64,000 nucleotides of DNA from Enchytraeus crypticus (GCA_905160935.1 CAJHZI010000478.1:2885001-2949000); one strand, 5' to 3'; shown: positions 39,301-47,044, numbered from the stretch's first letter. A program made the numbers and translations. Notes: generated by a model from the letters alone, not told the origin.

Positions 39301-42300
39301 GCAATCGAATGGCTGCTACAATGTTGCAAGCACTCGGCCCCATCAGGCCATCACGTGACAGCTTCAGACACGCGCAGTGAATATAAAACAGTCTGCGCAT
39401 GCGCGTATCGACAGCAGTCGTTTGCAGACAAACAGGTACAATACGACTGACGACAAATAGTGTAGGTGTAACGATATTACTGTGAAAATGTTTATGAGTA
39501 TATTAGACTCCACGAATATTAGATATAGTTTCTACACTTCGGCCTCTGCACGGTGGTTCACCGCTGAGGAAAGAAACGGAAAACCACCTCAGGTGCCATA
39601 TATTTCCAAGCTATAAGCTACATTGAGGTGTGTACAAGCAATAACTTCGGTCAATAGATTAACTTGTTGATCGATGTTAACTTGCTGATCGATGGAGTGC
39701 TCTTTATGGAGCGTGAGAAACAGCATGTAACTAGGAATATATACCATGAACCTGCCACTTGGCAGAACACTATAGAGGTTTCTGCGCAGCTTTATAGACT
39801 CGGTGTCATATATTTTAACATTTATGTATACATCTGCGTGATTTGCTTCATGTCACAATGACGGTTGATTGCTTATTGTGTCATGCTAATATGTTAATTA
39901 TCATAGAAATACACTCGTGTATATGTACAGCATTTTAAAATAAAGCCTTCAAAAACGGAATATCCTGTATGTACAGCATTTTAAAATAAAACCTTCAAAA
40001 ACAGAATATTCTGGTAGCGGATGCCTAGCAATAAGGCTTTAAAGTATATATATTATAACTTGTAGACCTATAGCTACTCTTTATCTGAGGAACAAAAATC
40101 ATGAGGAATTAACTAATTTTTAAGCCGCTTAATTTAAAAAAAATTAAAATTGCAATTTTCCTTTCATGCATCATCTACTTATGCGAATGCCAATCTCGCC
40201 CTGCTATTAATAATATCATGTAGTCATGACTAAAAGACTTCTAACATTTTGTTAACATACCTGTATACAGACTTACATCACTGCGATAAGTCTTATATAA
40301 CGCACATATATTTACATATACAATTGTCACGAGTTTATCCAACATTAGAAACTGCACACTAACCACAAATTCTCCACTTCCACTTATCAAATGTTCATAC
40401 TATTAATTTTTCCTTTTGCCGAATTTAATATAGCAAGAATAATTCTGCGGTATTTTATTAACGGTGTTAAGTGTCAGCTATTGAAATGAAGCAACTCCAG
40501 TACTCAGAGAATATAATTCACTCGAAGATTAGAGGTGGGAACGTGAGGTGAAATCTTTAAAAAATAATATGCGACAAAAATATGAATACAAACTTATAAT
40601 TACTTTACCGTAAAAATTTATAGCATTGTATACATTTAACAGTAAATATTACAAAATTAAGCCTAAATAACACCATCCATATCCCAAATCCAACAGGGTA
40701 TACGAATTAGAATACTTCGTAACAATATCTGGAGCCCAGGGCTCACCCACTCGAATGCCCTTTCTGACGTTGGTTGGAATCTTAGTGCTTTGCAGTCTTA
40801 TACGACACGCGCAGTCTAGGGTTGGTTTATTCTTCAGCAAACGAAACACAACTTGGGCAAACAAACAAAATAACGGAATACAACATTTTTTGTTAGATGA
40901 TTTAAAGACCCACTCATATGTGGAAATGAAGAGGAAAGCGGAAGACAGAGAAGAGTGGAGGCGTTATATGCCATGGACCTGCCAGTAGGCAGTGCACTAA
41001 GAGAGAGAGAAAAAAATGTTTGTAACACTCACAGAATGCGGATCTCTTCGATTTGATCCTCCAGAGAGGTGGCTCTGATCTCCAGCCTTGCCTTCTCCCT
41101 CTCAGCATCATCGAGGTTCCTCCTGGCCTCATCCAGGTCGGCCTGGAACATGGCCTTGATCTGAGAGGTCTCTTTGCCCCATTTGTCTCGCAGCTTGCCC
41201 AGGTCATCGGCTAGCTTCTTATTCTGCGCCTCCAGATATCTGACCTTTTCGATGTAGTTGGCAAAACGATCGTTCAAATCTTGCATGTCCTTCTTCTCCT
41301 GTTCGCGCGAGGACTTGACCTGAATAAGTTAGTAATTAAATAATTTTAAGTATAAAATTGTAATTAATAATATAATAATTATAATTATTAAATTATAATT
41401 AATAATATAATAATTATAATTATTAAATTATAATTAATAATATAATAATTATAATTATTAAATTATAATTAATAATATAATAATTATAATTATTAAATTA
41501 TAATTAATCATCATTATCATCTTCCCTTAAATCCCAGTTGAACTAGGGTCGGGATACTAATAGATCAACTTTTGAAGTTCTTCCATTCGTTTAAATTTTG
41601 TAGCAATCTCTGGAGCCTAGGCGCTCACCAACCGAATGCCCTTTCTGTAGTTGGTTATTAAATTATAATTCATAATTTAATAATTAATAATTTTTGTTAA
41701 AACAATTTGACGAATAGTTATAGTTACAGGACGACATTTAAGAACGTCAACAACACAGAAGGCATTTCTATAATCTACTGGAGGAGCGATAAAGGAGATA
41801 ACATCAATATCGGTCGTAATTAAAAGCAATTAAAATATCATAGACACAAATATTCGTTGAGAATTACAGAGAATTATAATTAGCCTAGTTAATAGTTGTG
41901 GCATTATTGCATTATTGCAACGTAATTGTGATTGTAATTAAGTATACACATATTTAGGTTTTTTAGGCTACTTTGCATTACAAATTCGTAATTACTTAAT
42001 AATGACATAATTTCATATAATCACAGGATAAATTAATTACGTAAGTTATGCCATATTTTTATGTGCAATCTATAGAAATTCATTGAACAACTTATTTAAT
42101 ACGGCTCCGTTCTTTTGCATTAGTTTTTAATAAATCGGATAAGGATTTTGTAAATAATTCTTAGATATTGATAATCATCCTTGTTATTATCAAGCACAAT
42201 TCGAACTATTCCAATAAAATCGTCAAATCCACCAGCTTAAATTATGCAGCCCAAGAGGTTTATCCAATGCAAGATTTAGTATAAAATATATAATTACGTG

Positions 42301-43027
42301 TTCAATCTGCATTAATTAATAAATTTTCATTCGACTATTACACGTCTTATCTCAAAGCTAAATGTTAACCTTTAACTATAATTCTGGAATAGCCATTCAA
42401 CTTTCCATATACCAGATACACATAACTTTATAACGTTTTATAGTTTTAAAACAAATTATTTCAAGCCATTTATAATTTAATGATCTCCATTTTACCATCG
42501 CAAATTTCCGCTTCCTCAACGAAATAAGAAAAATGACTCTTTTCTATTATTCGGTGTTTCCATTGCAATTAAAAAACATTGATAAAATGGAAGTCTAAAT
42601 TAGACTCTTCTTCTTCAGTGCAATGCCAAGTGGAAGGTTCAAGGTACAAAGTCATACTCAAATTATGTTTTATCGCTCCACAAGAGCACTCCTTAGATCA
42701 ACAAGCTAATCCCTGCACAAAGTCTATGTCTTATTAATAATTAGACTCTAGGACAATAAATTTCTTTTAAGTAATTGTAATTTTAAGCAATATAATAAAT
42801 TCACCCACCTGCTCGACACCGGTGGTGGTGACCATGCGATAGGTGTCAGGCGCCATGTTGCTGTACCCGGTCGATTTCTCGATGGTCATGGTGCGACCCC
42901 CGGTAACGGGTCCACTCTGTTGGGTCGTGGACGACCTCTGGATGACCAAGTGCTTGCCCACGTTAGCGGGACGCTGTGTCTCGTACGTTGTACGAGTGGT
43001 CGTCTTCGTTGATTCCATTGTCGACAT
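18362..43027 (-). CDS. Cytoplasmic intermediate filament protein, lamin-tail type (gene-level entry)
   Basis: Eleven coding exons joined on the minus strand: 43027-42809, 41319-41033, 35175-34989, 33820-33725, 26293-26132, 25663-25538, 23976-23756, 22075-21993, 20744-20611, 19762-19652 and 18478-18362. All have GT/AG borders and consistent phases, giving 581 residues. The head is residues 1-78. The alpha-helical coiled-coil rod is about 79-433: it starts [19 protein letters not shown] (88-106) and ends with the IF consensus [15 protein letters not shown]. The rod is about 355 residues, the length of lamins and protostome IFs, not the shorter (about 310) vertebrate cytoplasmic type. A linker of about 40 residues follows, then a lamin-tail immunoglobulin-like domain (about 474-581). 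There is no CaaX box or visible nuclear signal, so a cytoplasmic filament subunit is expected. The last few residues are uncertain (see 18362-18478). Introns are large and packed with repeats. Confidence 0.9.
19652..19762 (-). CDS. IF protein exon 10 (lamin tail)
   Basis: 37 codons, [20 protein letters not shown] to [11 protein letters not shown]. The acceptor CATTAAAAG is weak, with no pyrimidine tract; the donor ACG|GTCAGT is good. The segment G-W-K-V-x-R and a later M-R-P-G-x-x-I-x-I-W across the next junction follow the lamin-tail domain. Identified by the gap between exons 9 and 11. Confidence 0.88.
19895..20060 (+). pseudogene. Possible LINE C-terminal fragment
   Basis: Reads VGRPKRR, stop, [14 protein letters not shown] and further. 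G-R-P-x-x-R followed by C-x-E-E-D-L-K-S is common at the C terminus of RTE/Jockey-type LINE proteins. It is short, broken by stops and lies in IF intron 9 on the opposite strand. Confidence 0.45.
20268..20398 (+). repeat. SINE-B, divergent copy
   Basis: Landmarks AGTGTCGATGTTGGTAAG, GGTTCAAACAGTGGGCTTGC and CACTGATATCGCTTTCG in family order, in IF intron 9. Confidence 0.7.
20540..20609 (+). repeat. LINE-A 3' end touching the exon 9 donor
   Basis: GACGTCGCTGACATCATCC through GACGTTAAACC, then a TTATTATT tail whose last bases form the complement of the exon 9 donor region. The exon edge at 20611 follows immediately. Confidence 0.8.
20611..20744 (-). CDS. IF protein exon 9 (start of the lamin tail)
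   Basis: Residues 461-505: [20 protein letters not shown] then [20 protein letters not shown] and NTGRK. G-P-I-x-I-x-x-C-x-x-D-G-K-F-V-x-L-E-N is the first strand pair of the lamin-tail fold. The acceptor GGCACAG is itself part of a GTGGCACA minisatellite. The donor AAG|GTAAATAATAAT merges into the (ATT)n tail of a LINE-A copy. Confidence 0.9.
20748..21000. repeat. GTGCCACA minisatellite at the exon 9 acceptor
   Basis: Degenerate units of about 12 and 24-25 bases built from GTGCCACAAATAGTGCCACA and ATTTATGTGCCACAAATA. The array starts inside the splice acceptor of IF exon 9. Confidence 0.8.
21667..21965 (+). repeat. SINE-B between two copies of a 73-bp direct repeat
   Basis: The repeats are 21667-21743 and 21893-21965; both contain AAAGCTATTCT, TATTTATCATTCATCAACGA and GGCA(T/C)AGATA. 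SINE-B (21749-21880, plus orientation) lies between them. This is far longer than a normal target duplication. The second copy ends about 28 bases from the exon 8 donor. Confidence 0.75.
21993..22075 (-). CDS. IF protein exon 8 (rod-tail linker)
   Basis: An 83-base exon too short for ORF calling, found because exons 7 and 9 do not join in phase. Acceptor CTCTGCCTAG; codes [20 protein letters not shown] then NTSSTRS; donor GTG|GTTCGT. The phase fits both neighbours exactly. It is Ser/Gly-rich and flexible, as expected between rod and tail. The 83-base length makes it a candidate alternative exon, but skipping it would break the frame. Confidence 0.8.
22173..22312 (-). repeat. SINE-B
   Basis: Complete minus-orientation copy from AAAGCTAATGCTAACGTCAG to CCACTGGCTCCAGCCAG in IF intron 7. 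A shorter echo of its edge and flank (AACAACAGTTTTATAGTA) lies at 22090-22140. Confidence 0.75.
22330..22880 (-). mobile_element. LINE-A 3' segment with coding end, CR1/L2-like
   Basis: The minus strand is open for 120 codons: [52 protein letters not shown] and [13 protein letters not shown]-x-x-L-H-W-L-P-V-x-x-R-I-x-Y-K and A-A-P-x-x-W-N-S-L-P are the hallmark C-terminal blocks of CR1/L2-group reverse transcriptases. A 3' untranslated part follows, ending GACGTCCCTGACATCATCC, GAGGAAACGGACGTTAAACC and an (ATT)n tail at about 22330. It is 5' truncated and lies in IF intron 7. This copy defines family LINE-A. Confidence 0.88.
23620..23725 (-). repeat. Dispersed repeat family G, partial
   Basis: Shares TTAAAGATGTGGGTATTAAA, GTGATCAGCATAGTTGATCG and GTGTTTACTTTTTAATATT with the other G copies. 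It ends about 30 bases from the exon 7 donor. Confidence 0.65.
23756..23976 (-). CDS. IF protein exon 7 (end of the rod)
   Basis: Residues 360-433. Reads [20 protein letters not shown] through [18 protein letters not shown], the helix-termination motif that is the strongest IF signature. The acceptor CCCACAG is preceded directly by a (GATT)n tract. The donor AG|GTTAAT leaves two bases that exon 8 completes. Confidence 0.93.
23983..24376. repeat. (AATC)n array then (AT)n, directly upstream of IF exon 7
   Basis: AATC/TATC units from 23983 to about 24300, then (AT)n at about 24317-24376. In the gene's direction the GATT repeats run into the acceptor of exon 7, where a pyrimidine tract would be expected. 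Confidence 0.85.
24575..25395. repeat. 45-48 bp minisatellite, about 18 units
   Basis: Unit core GGGTTAACACTGTTCACCAA then TCATTC, AACAACCATTCTTCAAATCA. Variants with AACCAGTC and AACGCAGTTC recur as a three-unit block (about 25025-25170 and 25170-25315), so a higher-order repeat has formed. It lies in IF intron 6. Confidence 0.85.
25538..25663 (-). CDS. IF protein exon 6 (coil 2)
   Basis: 42 codons, [20 protein letters not shown] to [10 protein letters not shown]. Acceptor TACTGTAG, donor AAG|GTCAGG. The coiled-coil pattern continues in phase between exons 5 and 7. Confidence 0.92.
25700..25757. repeat. (AT)n microsatellite
   Basis: A pure AT run starting about 40 bases upstream (gene direction) of the exon 6 acceptor. 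Confidence 0.85.
25855..26130. repeat. 20-bp GAGACTGATAATTAATTAAT minisatellite, about 13 units
   Basis: Tandem units of 20-21 bases. The last unit runs into the donor of IF exon 5, with its TGATTGATTAC forming the complement of the splice site. Confidence 0.85.
26132..26293 (-). CDS. IF protein exon 5 (linker and coil 2 start)
   Basis: 54 codons, [20 protein letters not shown] then [20 protein letters not shown] to SHYNFK. The acceptor is TTGCAG with (GATT)n directly upstream in place of a pyrimidine tract. The donor AAG|GTAATC is directly followed by a 20-bp minisatellite. W-K-N-E-L-x-x-A-I-R-E-I-x-x-x-Y is a strong match to the coil 2 start of protostome IFs. Confidence 0.92.
26298..26475 (+). 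repeat. (AATC)n array followed by a LINE-A 3' end
   Basis: A pure (AATC)n tract at 26298-26355, degrading to 26392, then the LINE-A landmarks GACGTCC, ACATCATCC and GAGGAAACGGACGCTAAA with an (ATT)n tail. The array begins four bases from the exon 5 acceptor AG. Confidence 0.85.
26600..29725 (-). mobile_element. LINE-H: nearly complete CR1/L2-like LINE, frameshifted
   Basis: Minus strand, about 3.1 kb in IF intron 4. Blocks in order: endonuclease start [23 protein letters not shown] and [16 protein letters not shown] (29720-29400); [12 protein letters not shown] and later [11 protein letters not shown] (29232-29000); a connecting region with KKEYYSSLV and LWKTVNDLL (about 28650-28570); reverse transcriptase blocks [20 protein letters not shown] (about 28150), FDTIDHNIL (about 27910), [20 protein letters not shown] and LYADDTQMY (27780-27650), and [13 protein letters not shown] (about 27250); C-terminal blocks [17 protein letters not shown] and beyond to 26836. 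The 3' untranslated part ends in TTGTTATTATT at 26600. The YADD active site is present, but the reading frame changes several times, so it is inactive. Confidence 0.9.
30272..30340. repeat. (TA)n then CGTG/TATG microsatellite
   Basis: A pure TA run followed by GTGCGTGCGTGCGTGTGTG, in IF intron 4. Confidence 0.85.
32185..32330 (+). mobile_element. LINE-H 3' end, 5'-truncated copy
   Basis: About 145 bases almost identical to the reverse complement of 26605-26755: GACTGAATTTCTGGATTTTG, GCTCGCCGGCTTGATTTTGT, CTCGATGTTGTCATTGATGA, then GTTGTTATTATTATTATTAG. It also lies in IF intron 4. Confidence 0.85.
32935..32977. repeat. Perfect 20-bp hairpin
   Basis: The left arm (32935-32954) and right arm (32958-32977) are exact reverse complements around a TAA loop; the arms carry GTAAAACTGATATTTA. 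It is AT-rich, in IF intron 4. It is too short for a usual animal pre-miRNA. Confidence 0.8.
33725..33820 (-). CDS. IF protein exon 4 (coil 1B end)
   Basis: 32 codons, [20 protein letters not shown] to FLKTVHEQ. Acceptor CCTTTAG, donor CAG|GTTGGA. The motif D-L-D-x-x-T-L-x-x-x-x-x-E-x-x-x-x-x-L-x-E-E-I-x-F-L-K is a hallmark of IF coil 1B and lamins. Confidence 0.92.
34680..34795 (-). repeat. LINE-A 3' end with an (AATC)n tail
   Basis: TCAATCAATCAATCAG, then TTTAACGTCCGGTTCCTC and GGACGTCTC in reverse orientation. The microsatellite end is AATC, not AAT, as in the copy at 54332-54400. It lies in IF intron 3. Confidence 0.75.
34989..35175 (-). CDS. IF protein exon 3 (coil 1B)
   Basis: Acceptor TTTTTTGTTTCGTAG, a classic pyrimidine tract, and donor ATG|GTCAGT. 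Residues 169-231, [20 protein letters not shown] to [12 protein letters not shown], with heptad-like coiled-coil spacing. It includes part of the region where protostome IFs keep the lamin-like extra heptads. Confidence 0.9.
35205..35345. repeat. About 30-bp degenerate minisatellite upstream of IF exon 3
   Basis: Four to five units of the type AAATACATGGGGATGTGGTA GAGAT. Two further units lie at 35815-35870. The array starts about 30 bases from the exon 3 acceptor. Confidence 0.65.
36225..36600 (-). mobile_element. LINE-H 3' end split by a family G element
   Basis: LINE-H parts are 36225-36256 (ATTAGAGAGCTACTGTCAAT) and 36501-36600 (GACAACATAGAGCAC through AAATTCCAAAATCTAAAAA). Between them, 36257-36500 is a G element in plus orientation with GTAAACACGCATTATAGTGA and the B-box-like GGGATTCGAACCC. 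It lies in IF intron 2. Confidence 0.75.
39352..39435 (+). promoter_or_regulatory. Candidate plus-strand promoter inside IF intron 2
   Basis: TCACGTGA (E-box, 39351-39358), TATAAAA (39382-39388) and TGCGCATGCGCG (39394-39405, the palindromic NRF1 consensus) lie in order. About 30 bases after the TATA box, a short segment ends at a donor-like CAG|GTACAA (39435/39436). It is locally GC-rich in AT-rich surroundings. No plus-strand coding exon is visible downstream, so its product is unknown. It could drive an antisense or non-coding transcript. Confidence 0.4.
39560..39790 (+). repeat. SINE-D
   Basis: GAGGAAAGAAACGGAAAACC, CCAAGCTATAAGCTACA, GTGCTCTTTATGGAGCG and ATATATACCATGAACCTGCC in the same order as the copy at 60335-60540. 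Confidence 0.7.
39922..40013. repeat. 46-bp tandem duplication
   Basis: GTACAGCATTTTAAAATAAA plus CCTTCAAAAAC(G/A)GAATAT, two copies, in IF intron 2. Confidence 0.75.
40700..40835 (+). repeat. Family E, partial
   Basis: CTGGAGCCCAGGGCTCACCC, CGAATGCCCTTTCTGACGTT and CTTAGTGCTTTGC match 54910-54985. Confidence 0.7.
40887..41015 (+). mobile_element. LINE-C 3' end next to IF exon 2
   Basis: TGTTAGATGATTTAAAGACC through ATGGACCTGCCAGTAGGCAG, then GAGAGAGAGA. It ends about 15-20 bases from the exon 2 donor. Confidence 0.85.
41033..41319 (-). CDS. IF protein exon 2 (coil 1A and start of coil 1B)
   Basis: Residues 74-168 plus two bases. Acceptor TTATTCAG, donor CT|GTGAGT. Begins [20 protein letters not shown] and contains the helix-initiation motif ([15 protein letters not shown]) followed by [11 protein letters not shown]. 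The predicted stop just after IRIL is the intron, not the end of the protein. Confidence 0.92.
41361..41510. repeat. Perfect 35-bp tandem array, 4 units
   Basis: The word TAATTAATAATATAATAATT starts at 41361, 41396, 41431 and 41466, exactly 35 bases apart, with a partial unit at 41501. It lies about 40 bases upstream of the exon 2 acceptor. A family E copy (41510-41662) abuts its far side. Confidence 0.9.
41510..41662 (+). repeat. Dispersed repeat family E
   Basis: CATCATTATCATCTTCCCTT, GGGTCGGGATAC and GGAGCCTAGGCGCTCACCAA, as at 54778-55055. Confidence 0.75.
42625..42735 (-). repeat. SINE-D, partial
   Basis: CCAAGTGGAAGGTTCAAGGT, CGCTCCACAAGAGCACTCC and CAAAGTCTATGTCTTAT in reverse orientation, in IF intron 1. 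Confidence 0.65.
42809..43027 (-). CDS. IF protein exon 1 (head domain)
   Basis: 73 codons, [20 protein letters not shown] to [12 protein letters not shown], then donor CAG|GTGGGT. Rich in Thr, Ser and Arg, as expected of an IF head that controls assembly by phosphorylation. The outer of two in-frame ATGs (residues 1 and 4) was taken; the context is AAAAATGT. Confidence 0.9.
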
Positions 43028-43050
43028 TTTTGCTAAATTTATCTGAATTT

Positions 43051-43354
43051 GCTACAAAAAAATTAAATTAAAATTTGCAGAAGAAACTACCAGTCTAATT
43101 CTACAGTGATTTGCTAAAATGGACTGAGTCGTTACACTCCCAGATAAGTTGTCGACGTGTTCGTCTGCAAGCTCGCTATAAAAAGAAAGCAGACTCTAGC
43201 AGCCGGTAACCTTACCTGTTCACGAGCTAGCTACCCGGGCGCTGCTGTAAGTCCAACAGCTGCTTGGAGACCCACAGCAGCTGTCTGAAGACCCACAGCA
43301 GCTGTTTAAAGACTTACAGCAGCTGCTTAAAGACTAGCCGACTAGAGCTTGGAT
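43051..43354 (-). promoter_or_regulatory. Candidate IF promoter and 5' untranslated exon
   Basis: On the minus strand a TATATAA box (43360-43354) lies about 30 bases before a segment with four 21-bp units (see 43257-43340). A strong donor follows (CAG|GTAAGG, exon end 43216). A pyrimidine-rich acceptor (TTTTTTTGTAG, intron end 43052) precedes the start codon at 43027. This suggests a short non-coding exon of about 110 bases, a 164-bp intron and a 24-base leader. It rests on sequence motifs only. Confidence 0.5.
43257..43340 (-). repeat. Four 21-bp units, each with CAGCTG
   Basis: CAGCTG occurs at 43257, 43278, 43299 and 43320, exactly 21 bases apart. The first three units also share AGAC and end ACAG. 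CAGCTG is an E-box core bound by myogenic and other bHLH factors. The array lies at the predicted 5' end of the IF gene. Confidence 0.8.
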
Positions 43355-44069
43355 TATATATTGTCCTGAGACTCTTCCTGCGTGAAGTTCGTTAGGTTTA
43401 AGTTTTTATTACCTAGATAAAAGTATATTGTGAGATATCAGTATATAAATTCTACTAAGAGTCGAACAAATGATCTCTTGCTTAATAGACAAGTGTTCAA
43501 TCGACCCTGCAAGTTAAGCCATAGAGTATAGTTATAAACCGTGGGAAGGATTTCTAACAGTTAGTCAGTATGCGTATAGTACGTGTATAATGCGATTAGT
43601 TATTTATCACGTGACATGTAGAAACACATAAGGTCTGGTTAACAGTGAATAGCGTGAAAACAAACCGGTAGTTAACCATTGGTTTTTGAGAGAGTCCGTA
43701 ATTTTAAATGAATTGTGAAATATCAGAAAGACAAATGTCAATGCTCTCCGAATTATAGTCCTTCAGGAGAAAAAGGAAAAATCTGCGTGTTAATTAAGGT
43801 GCGGCAGGTAAAATCAAAGTGAAGTTGTGAGCATAATATATTATCGTTTTTTGGTTCAAATACGGCAAATTTTTCCGCTTGGTATTACACTAGAAATACG
43901 AAAAGGAAGGAAATTTACTTCGGAGCTGCCATTTATCAGTATACTTTAATGTTAGAAGTAGAAAAACTGAATTTCCGGTTAAATTATCAATAAACAATTT
44001 AAAAAAATAAAATTTAACAAAGTAAATTTTTTAATGTTTACTTCATTCATGCTGCTTATATATCATTTA

Positions 44070-44430
44070 AGTGTTCAAATTAAGAGTTGGAAATGTGGAT
44101 AAGGATAAGAATGGATGAGATTAGCTGGACCCAAAAAATTACAAATGAAGAAGTTTTGAAGAGAGTGAGTACTGATAGATAGTTGATAAATGCTATAAGA
44201 ATTTGGAATAAAAATTGATTAGGACACATTCTAAAGCGAAGTCTATAAAGGGAGGCGATAGAAGGTAAAATGAAAGGAAAGAGCAGCAGAGACAGACCGA
44301 GATTAGAAATGTTAGATGACTAAAAGACTCACTCGTATGGACATGCAGAGTAAAAAACGGAAGACAGACAAAAGTGTAGCCGTTAAATACCATGAACCTG
44401 CCAGTAGGCAGTGTGCTAAGAGAAAGATAG
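44070..44430 (+). mobile_element. LINE-C 3' end, divergent copy
   Basis: The plus strand reads TQKITNEEVLKRVSTDR, IEGKMKGKSS and RDRPRLEMLDD with stops. It parallels the minus-strand reading at 48333-49088. It ends CCTGCCAGTAGGCAGTG and GA-rich sequence. Confidence 0.8.
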
Positions 44431-45009
44431 AGAGAGAGCGAAAGAATGAGATTGCTTGTGTGTGTTCAGCCAGTTTATATAACATCCAAGGAAGTCTTTT
44501 CGCAGCTGCAGAAGGAGACTTGAGCAAGCAGAATAGTATCAGTCATTGACTGGCTGACGTTGATATTGTAGCTGCTATAGCCACGCTGCTGCAGCTGCTA
44601 AATAGAAATAGTTGAGCGCATATGCATGATTCCAAAAACCACTGAATAGCTGCTGCAAAAACAACCATTACCTGCACTTTCTCGCTCTGTCGTTCCTTTC
44701 TCTCACCCTCTGTACATTTATCTGCAAACATCTTTTAATATCTATCTCCCTCTCTCAATCCCTCCTCTCTCTCTCTCTCAATCTCATTCTCTCTCTCGCT
44801 CTCTCTCTCTCTCATTGCCGGTATCCAGTTATTTCAAACAATCCTCATGATCGCTTCTATAATGTTGTCGCTTTATTAATAGTACAAATTAACTAAACCA
44901 AAGAGAGAGTGACTTCATGAAAGAAATAGAAGGAAAGAAAAATTGAAGTAAAGGCGGTTGAATTAGTAAAGAACAAAAAACAGAAAAGTTAAGAAAAAGG
45001 TCGAAATAA

Positions 45010-45147
45010 AAAAGCTGGTAAAGCTAATGTTAACGTCAGTTTCCTCACTCAAAAGCGATGTCAGTGACGGGATGCCCAGGATTTGAACCCCGCACATACT
45101 GATCCGAGTTCGAGTACCTAACTGACATCGCCACTGGCTTCAGCCAG
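45010..45147 (-). repeat. SINE-B
   Basis: AAGCTGGTAAAGCTAATGTT through CCACTGGCTTCAGCCAG, reverse orientation, with TTTGAACCCCGCAC in the B-box position. Confidence 0.8.
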
Positions 45148-47044
45148 AAATAAATAAAGAGCGAGAGAGAGAGAGGGAGAGAGAGAGAGAAAGAGAGAGA
45201 GAGAGTAGCGAGTACAAAATATACGCTTAGACCTCTGCGGGGCTATCAGAAAGTGTTGCTAAGTGCTGACTATGGTAAATAAGATAATTAGGGGGAGACG
45301 AGTGGAGAATTAAAAGGGGGAGGGCATAGAAAACAAATTGTCGGCTCTGCTGCAGAGACTACAAAAGAAAAGTTGATGCCCTGGGGTGAGCAGCTCGCTA
45401 GGTTCATAGGACGCGACAAGGTGAGAGCTGCAAACATTCGAAGAGCAGCGTCGTCGAATTTACTCTGGTTAACGCTCGAGTCAAACAACTTTGAGATTGT
45501 ATGTTATTTGCAGTCATACTCTAACTTACTCTGTCTTTGGCTAAAATGTATCGTACGTGATCCACTGAGGCTCTAATAGAGTTAGAAACTAACGGTTCGC
45601 AGATTCAATGCTTGACACAATAAAAACCCAGCTGGTTATGCTTATTTGTTGAGTCGTTAAGAGCATTCAAGAGAATCTCAACGTAGTTACTTAGATTTTA
45701 TTATTTTCAAATTACTTAAATTTTACATTTCAGGGTATTTTTGCTTACGACCATTGACAGCACAAATTTATTGTTTAGATTCAGAATCTGTGCTTCTGTT
45801 TGGCATCAGAGCTTGAGTGAAAGAAAATGAAATGAAATGAATTAAGTATACTACATTGTACTCTCATATAAAGTCATATACATACATGTAGATATACGAC
45901 GTATTCCTCTACATTTTCCACGAGTTGCGACAAATTACATTAATTAAATAAATATAGAATCGATTTAATTTTTCTCTTCCCTCGTTCCCATGCACACCGA
46001 CGTACACAAGCATACAAACACAAAGACACAATGTGTACATTTAGATAGAAAATTCAAAGAGATAAAACTGAGTTTAACGTAATTTTCTCAATCGAAAGCA
46101 TGTCAGTGACTTAGTGAGAGGACTTTGTAGAATTTGTCTCTAAAGGTACAAGCTTGCCATACCGGCTAAAATATTTAGCTTCTGCTTGCCTTTGTAAAAA
46201 AAAGTAATGCATTTTACACTTAATAACCCTGTTTACTAAGATCACATAGAACCCTTTCGGAATGCAATTGTCATTAAGCTATCGAATCGTTTTAGATAAA
46301 AAATAGAAATAAAAATATCTAGCTAAGCGATTAGATTTACCTTAGAACCTTCCCAGTGGGAAGCAGTGTCGGCTTTTGCATTTACATAACACAATGCAAA
46401 CCTTTATTATATGTAATATACAATATGTTCGCCTCTAGACATTATGAACTAGACAAGTGTGGGGAAAGTTCTAGTTAGTGAGACTGAGAAGGGAGGGTGC
46501 GATCTGGGACCATTTCCCCTTAGTCTTCGTAGCGTAAGACTGACCACATAGTTTTAATCGATAAAATGTAGAAAATAATGTACTATATCACTAAAGCATT
46601 TATAAAGGTTTCTATAACGAAACCTTAGCCTATTCTGCCTATTAACTTTAGAATAGGTAATGTTTGCAAAACACGTGCAGTTGAAGGTATTCAAATTTTT
46701 ACTTCCAGTAACTTCAAAAATTTGACGAGTCCAAAATTTGAAATTTGGGCCAACCCCCAGTTCCTTAGAAGATAGCCCCCTTTCAGGTACAGTTAAATAC
46801 CGACGCTTGACTTGGTTATCAAAGTTCTTGTGTAACTCATCTCTACAAGTTATATCTCATTCGTTATATTTCTCTCAGTGGCGACAAAACATTTCTCTAT
46901 AGAGATGAGACATGAGATCAGTCATCCATGACAACAGCAATGACGTTAACGCAGAGCTCTGCGTGTGCCTGTGAGTCTCTCTATTTTTGTCTCCGTATGT
47001 TTGTAGTAGTTTTAATCAGTGTACATACACGAAAGTTCTTAGTA

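Noticed and set aside
43177-43185. TATAAAAAG on the plus strand near the IF start
   Set aside because: It points away from the IF gene and lies in the predicted 5' untranslated intron. No plus-strand exon follows. The TATATAA at 43354-43360 on the minus strand suits the gene better.
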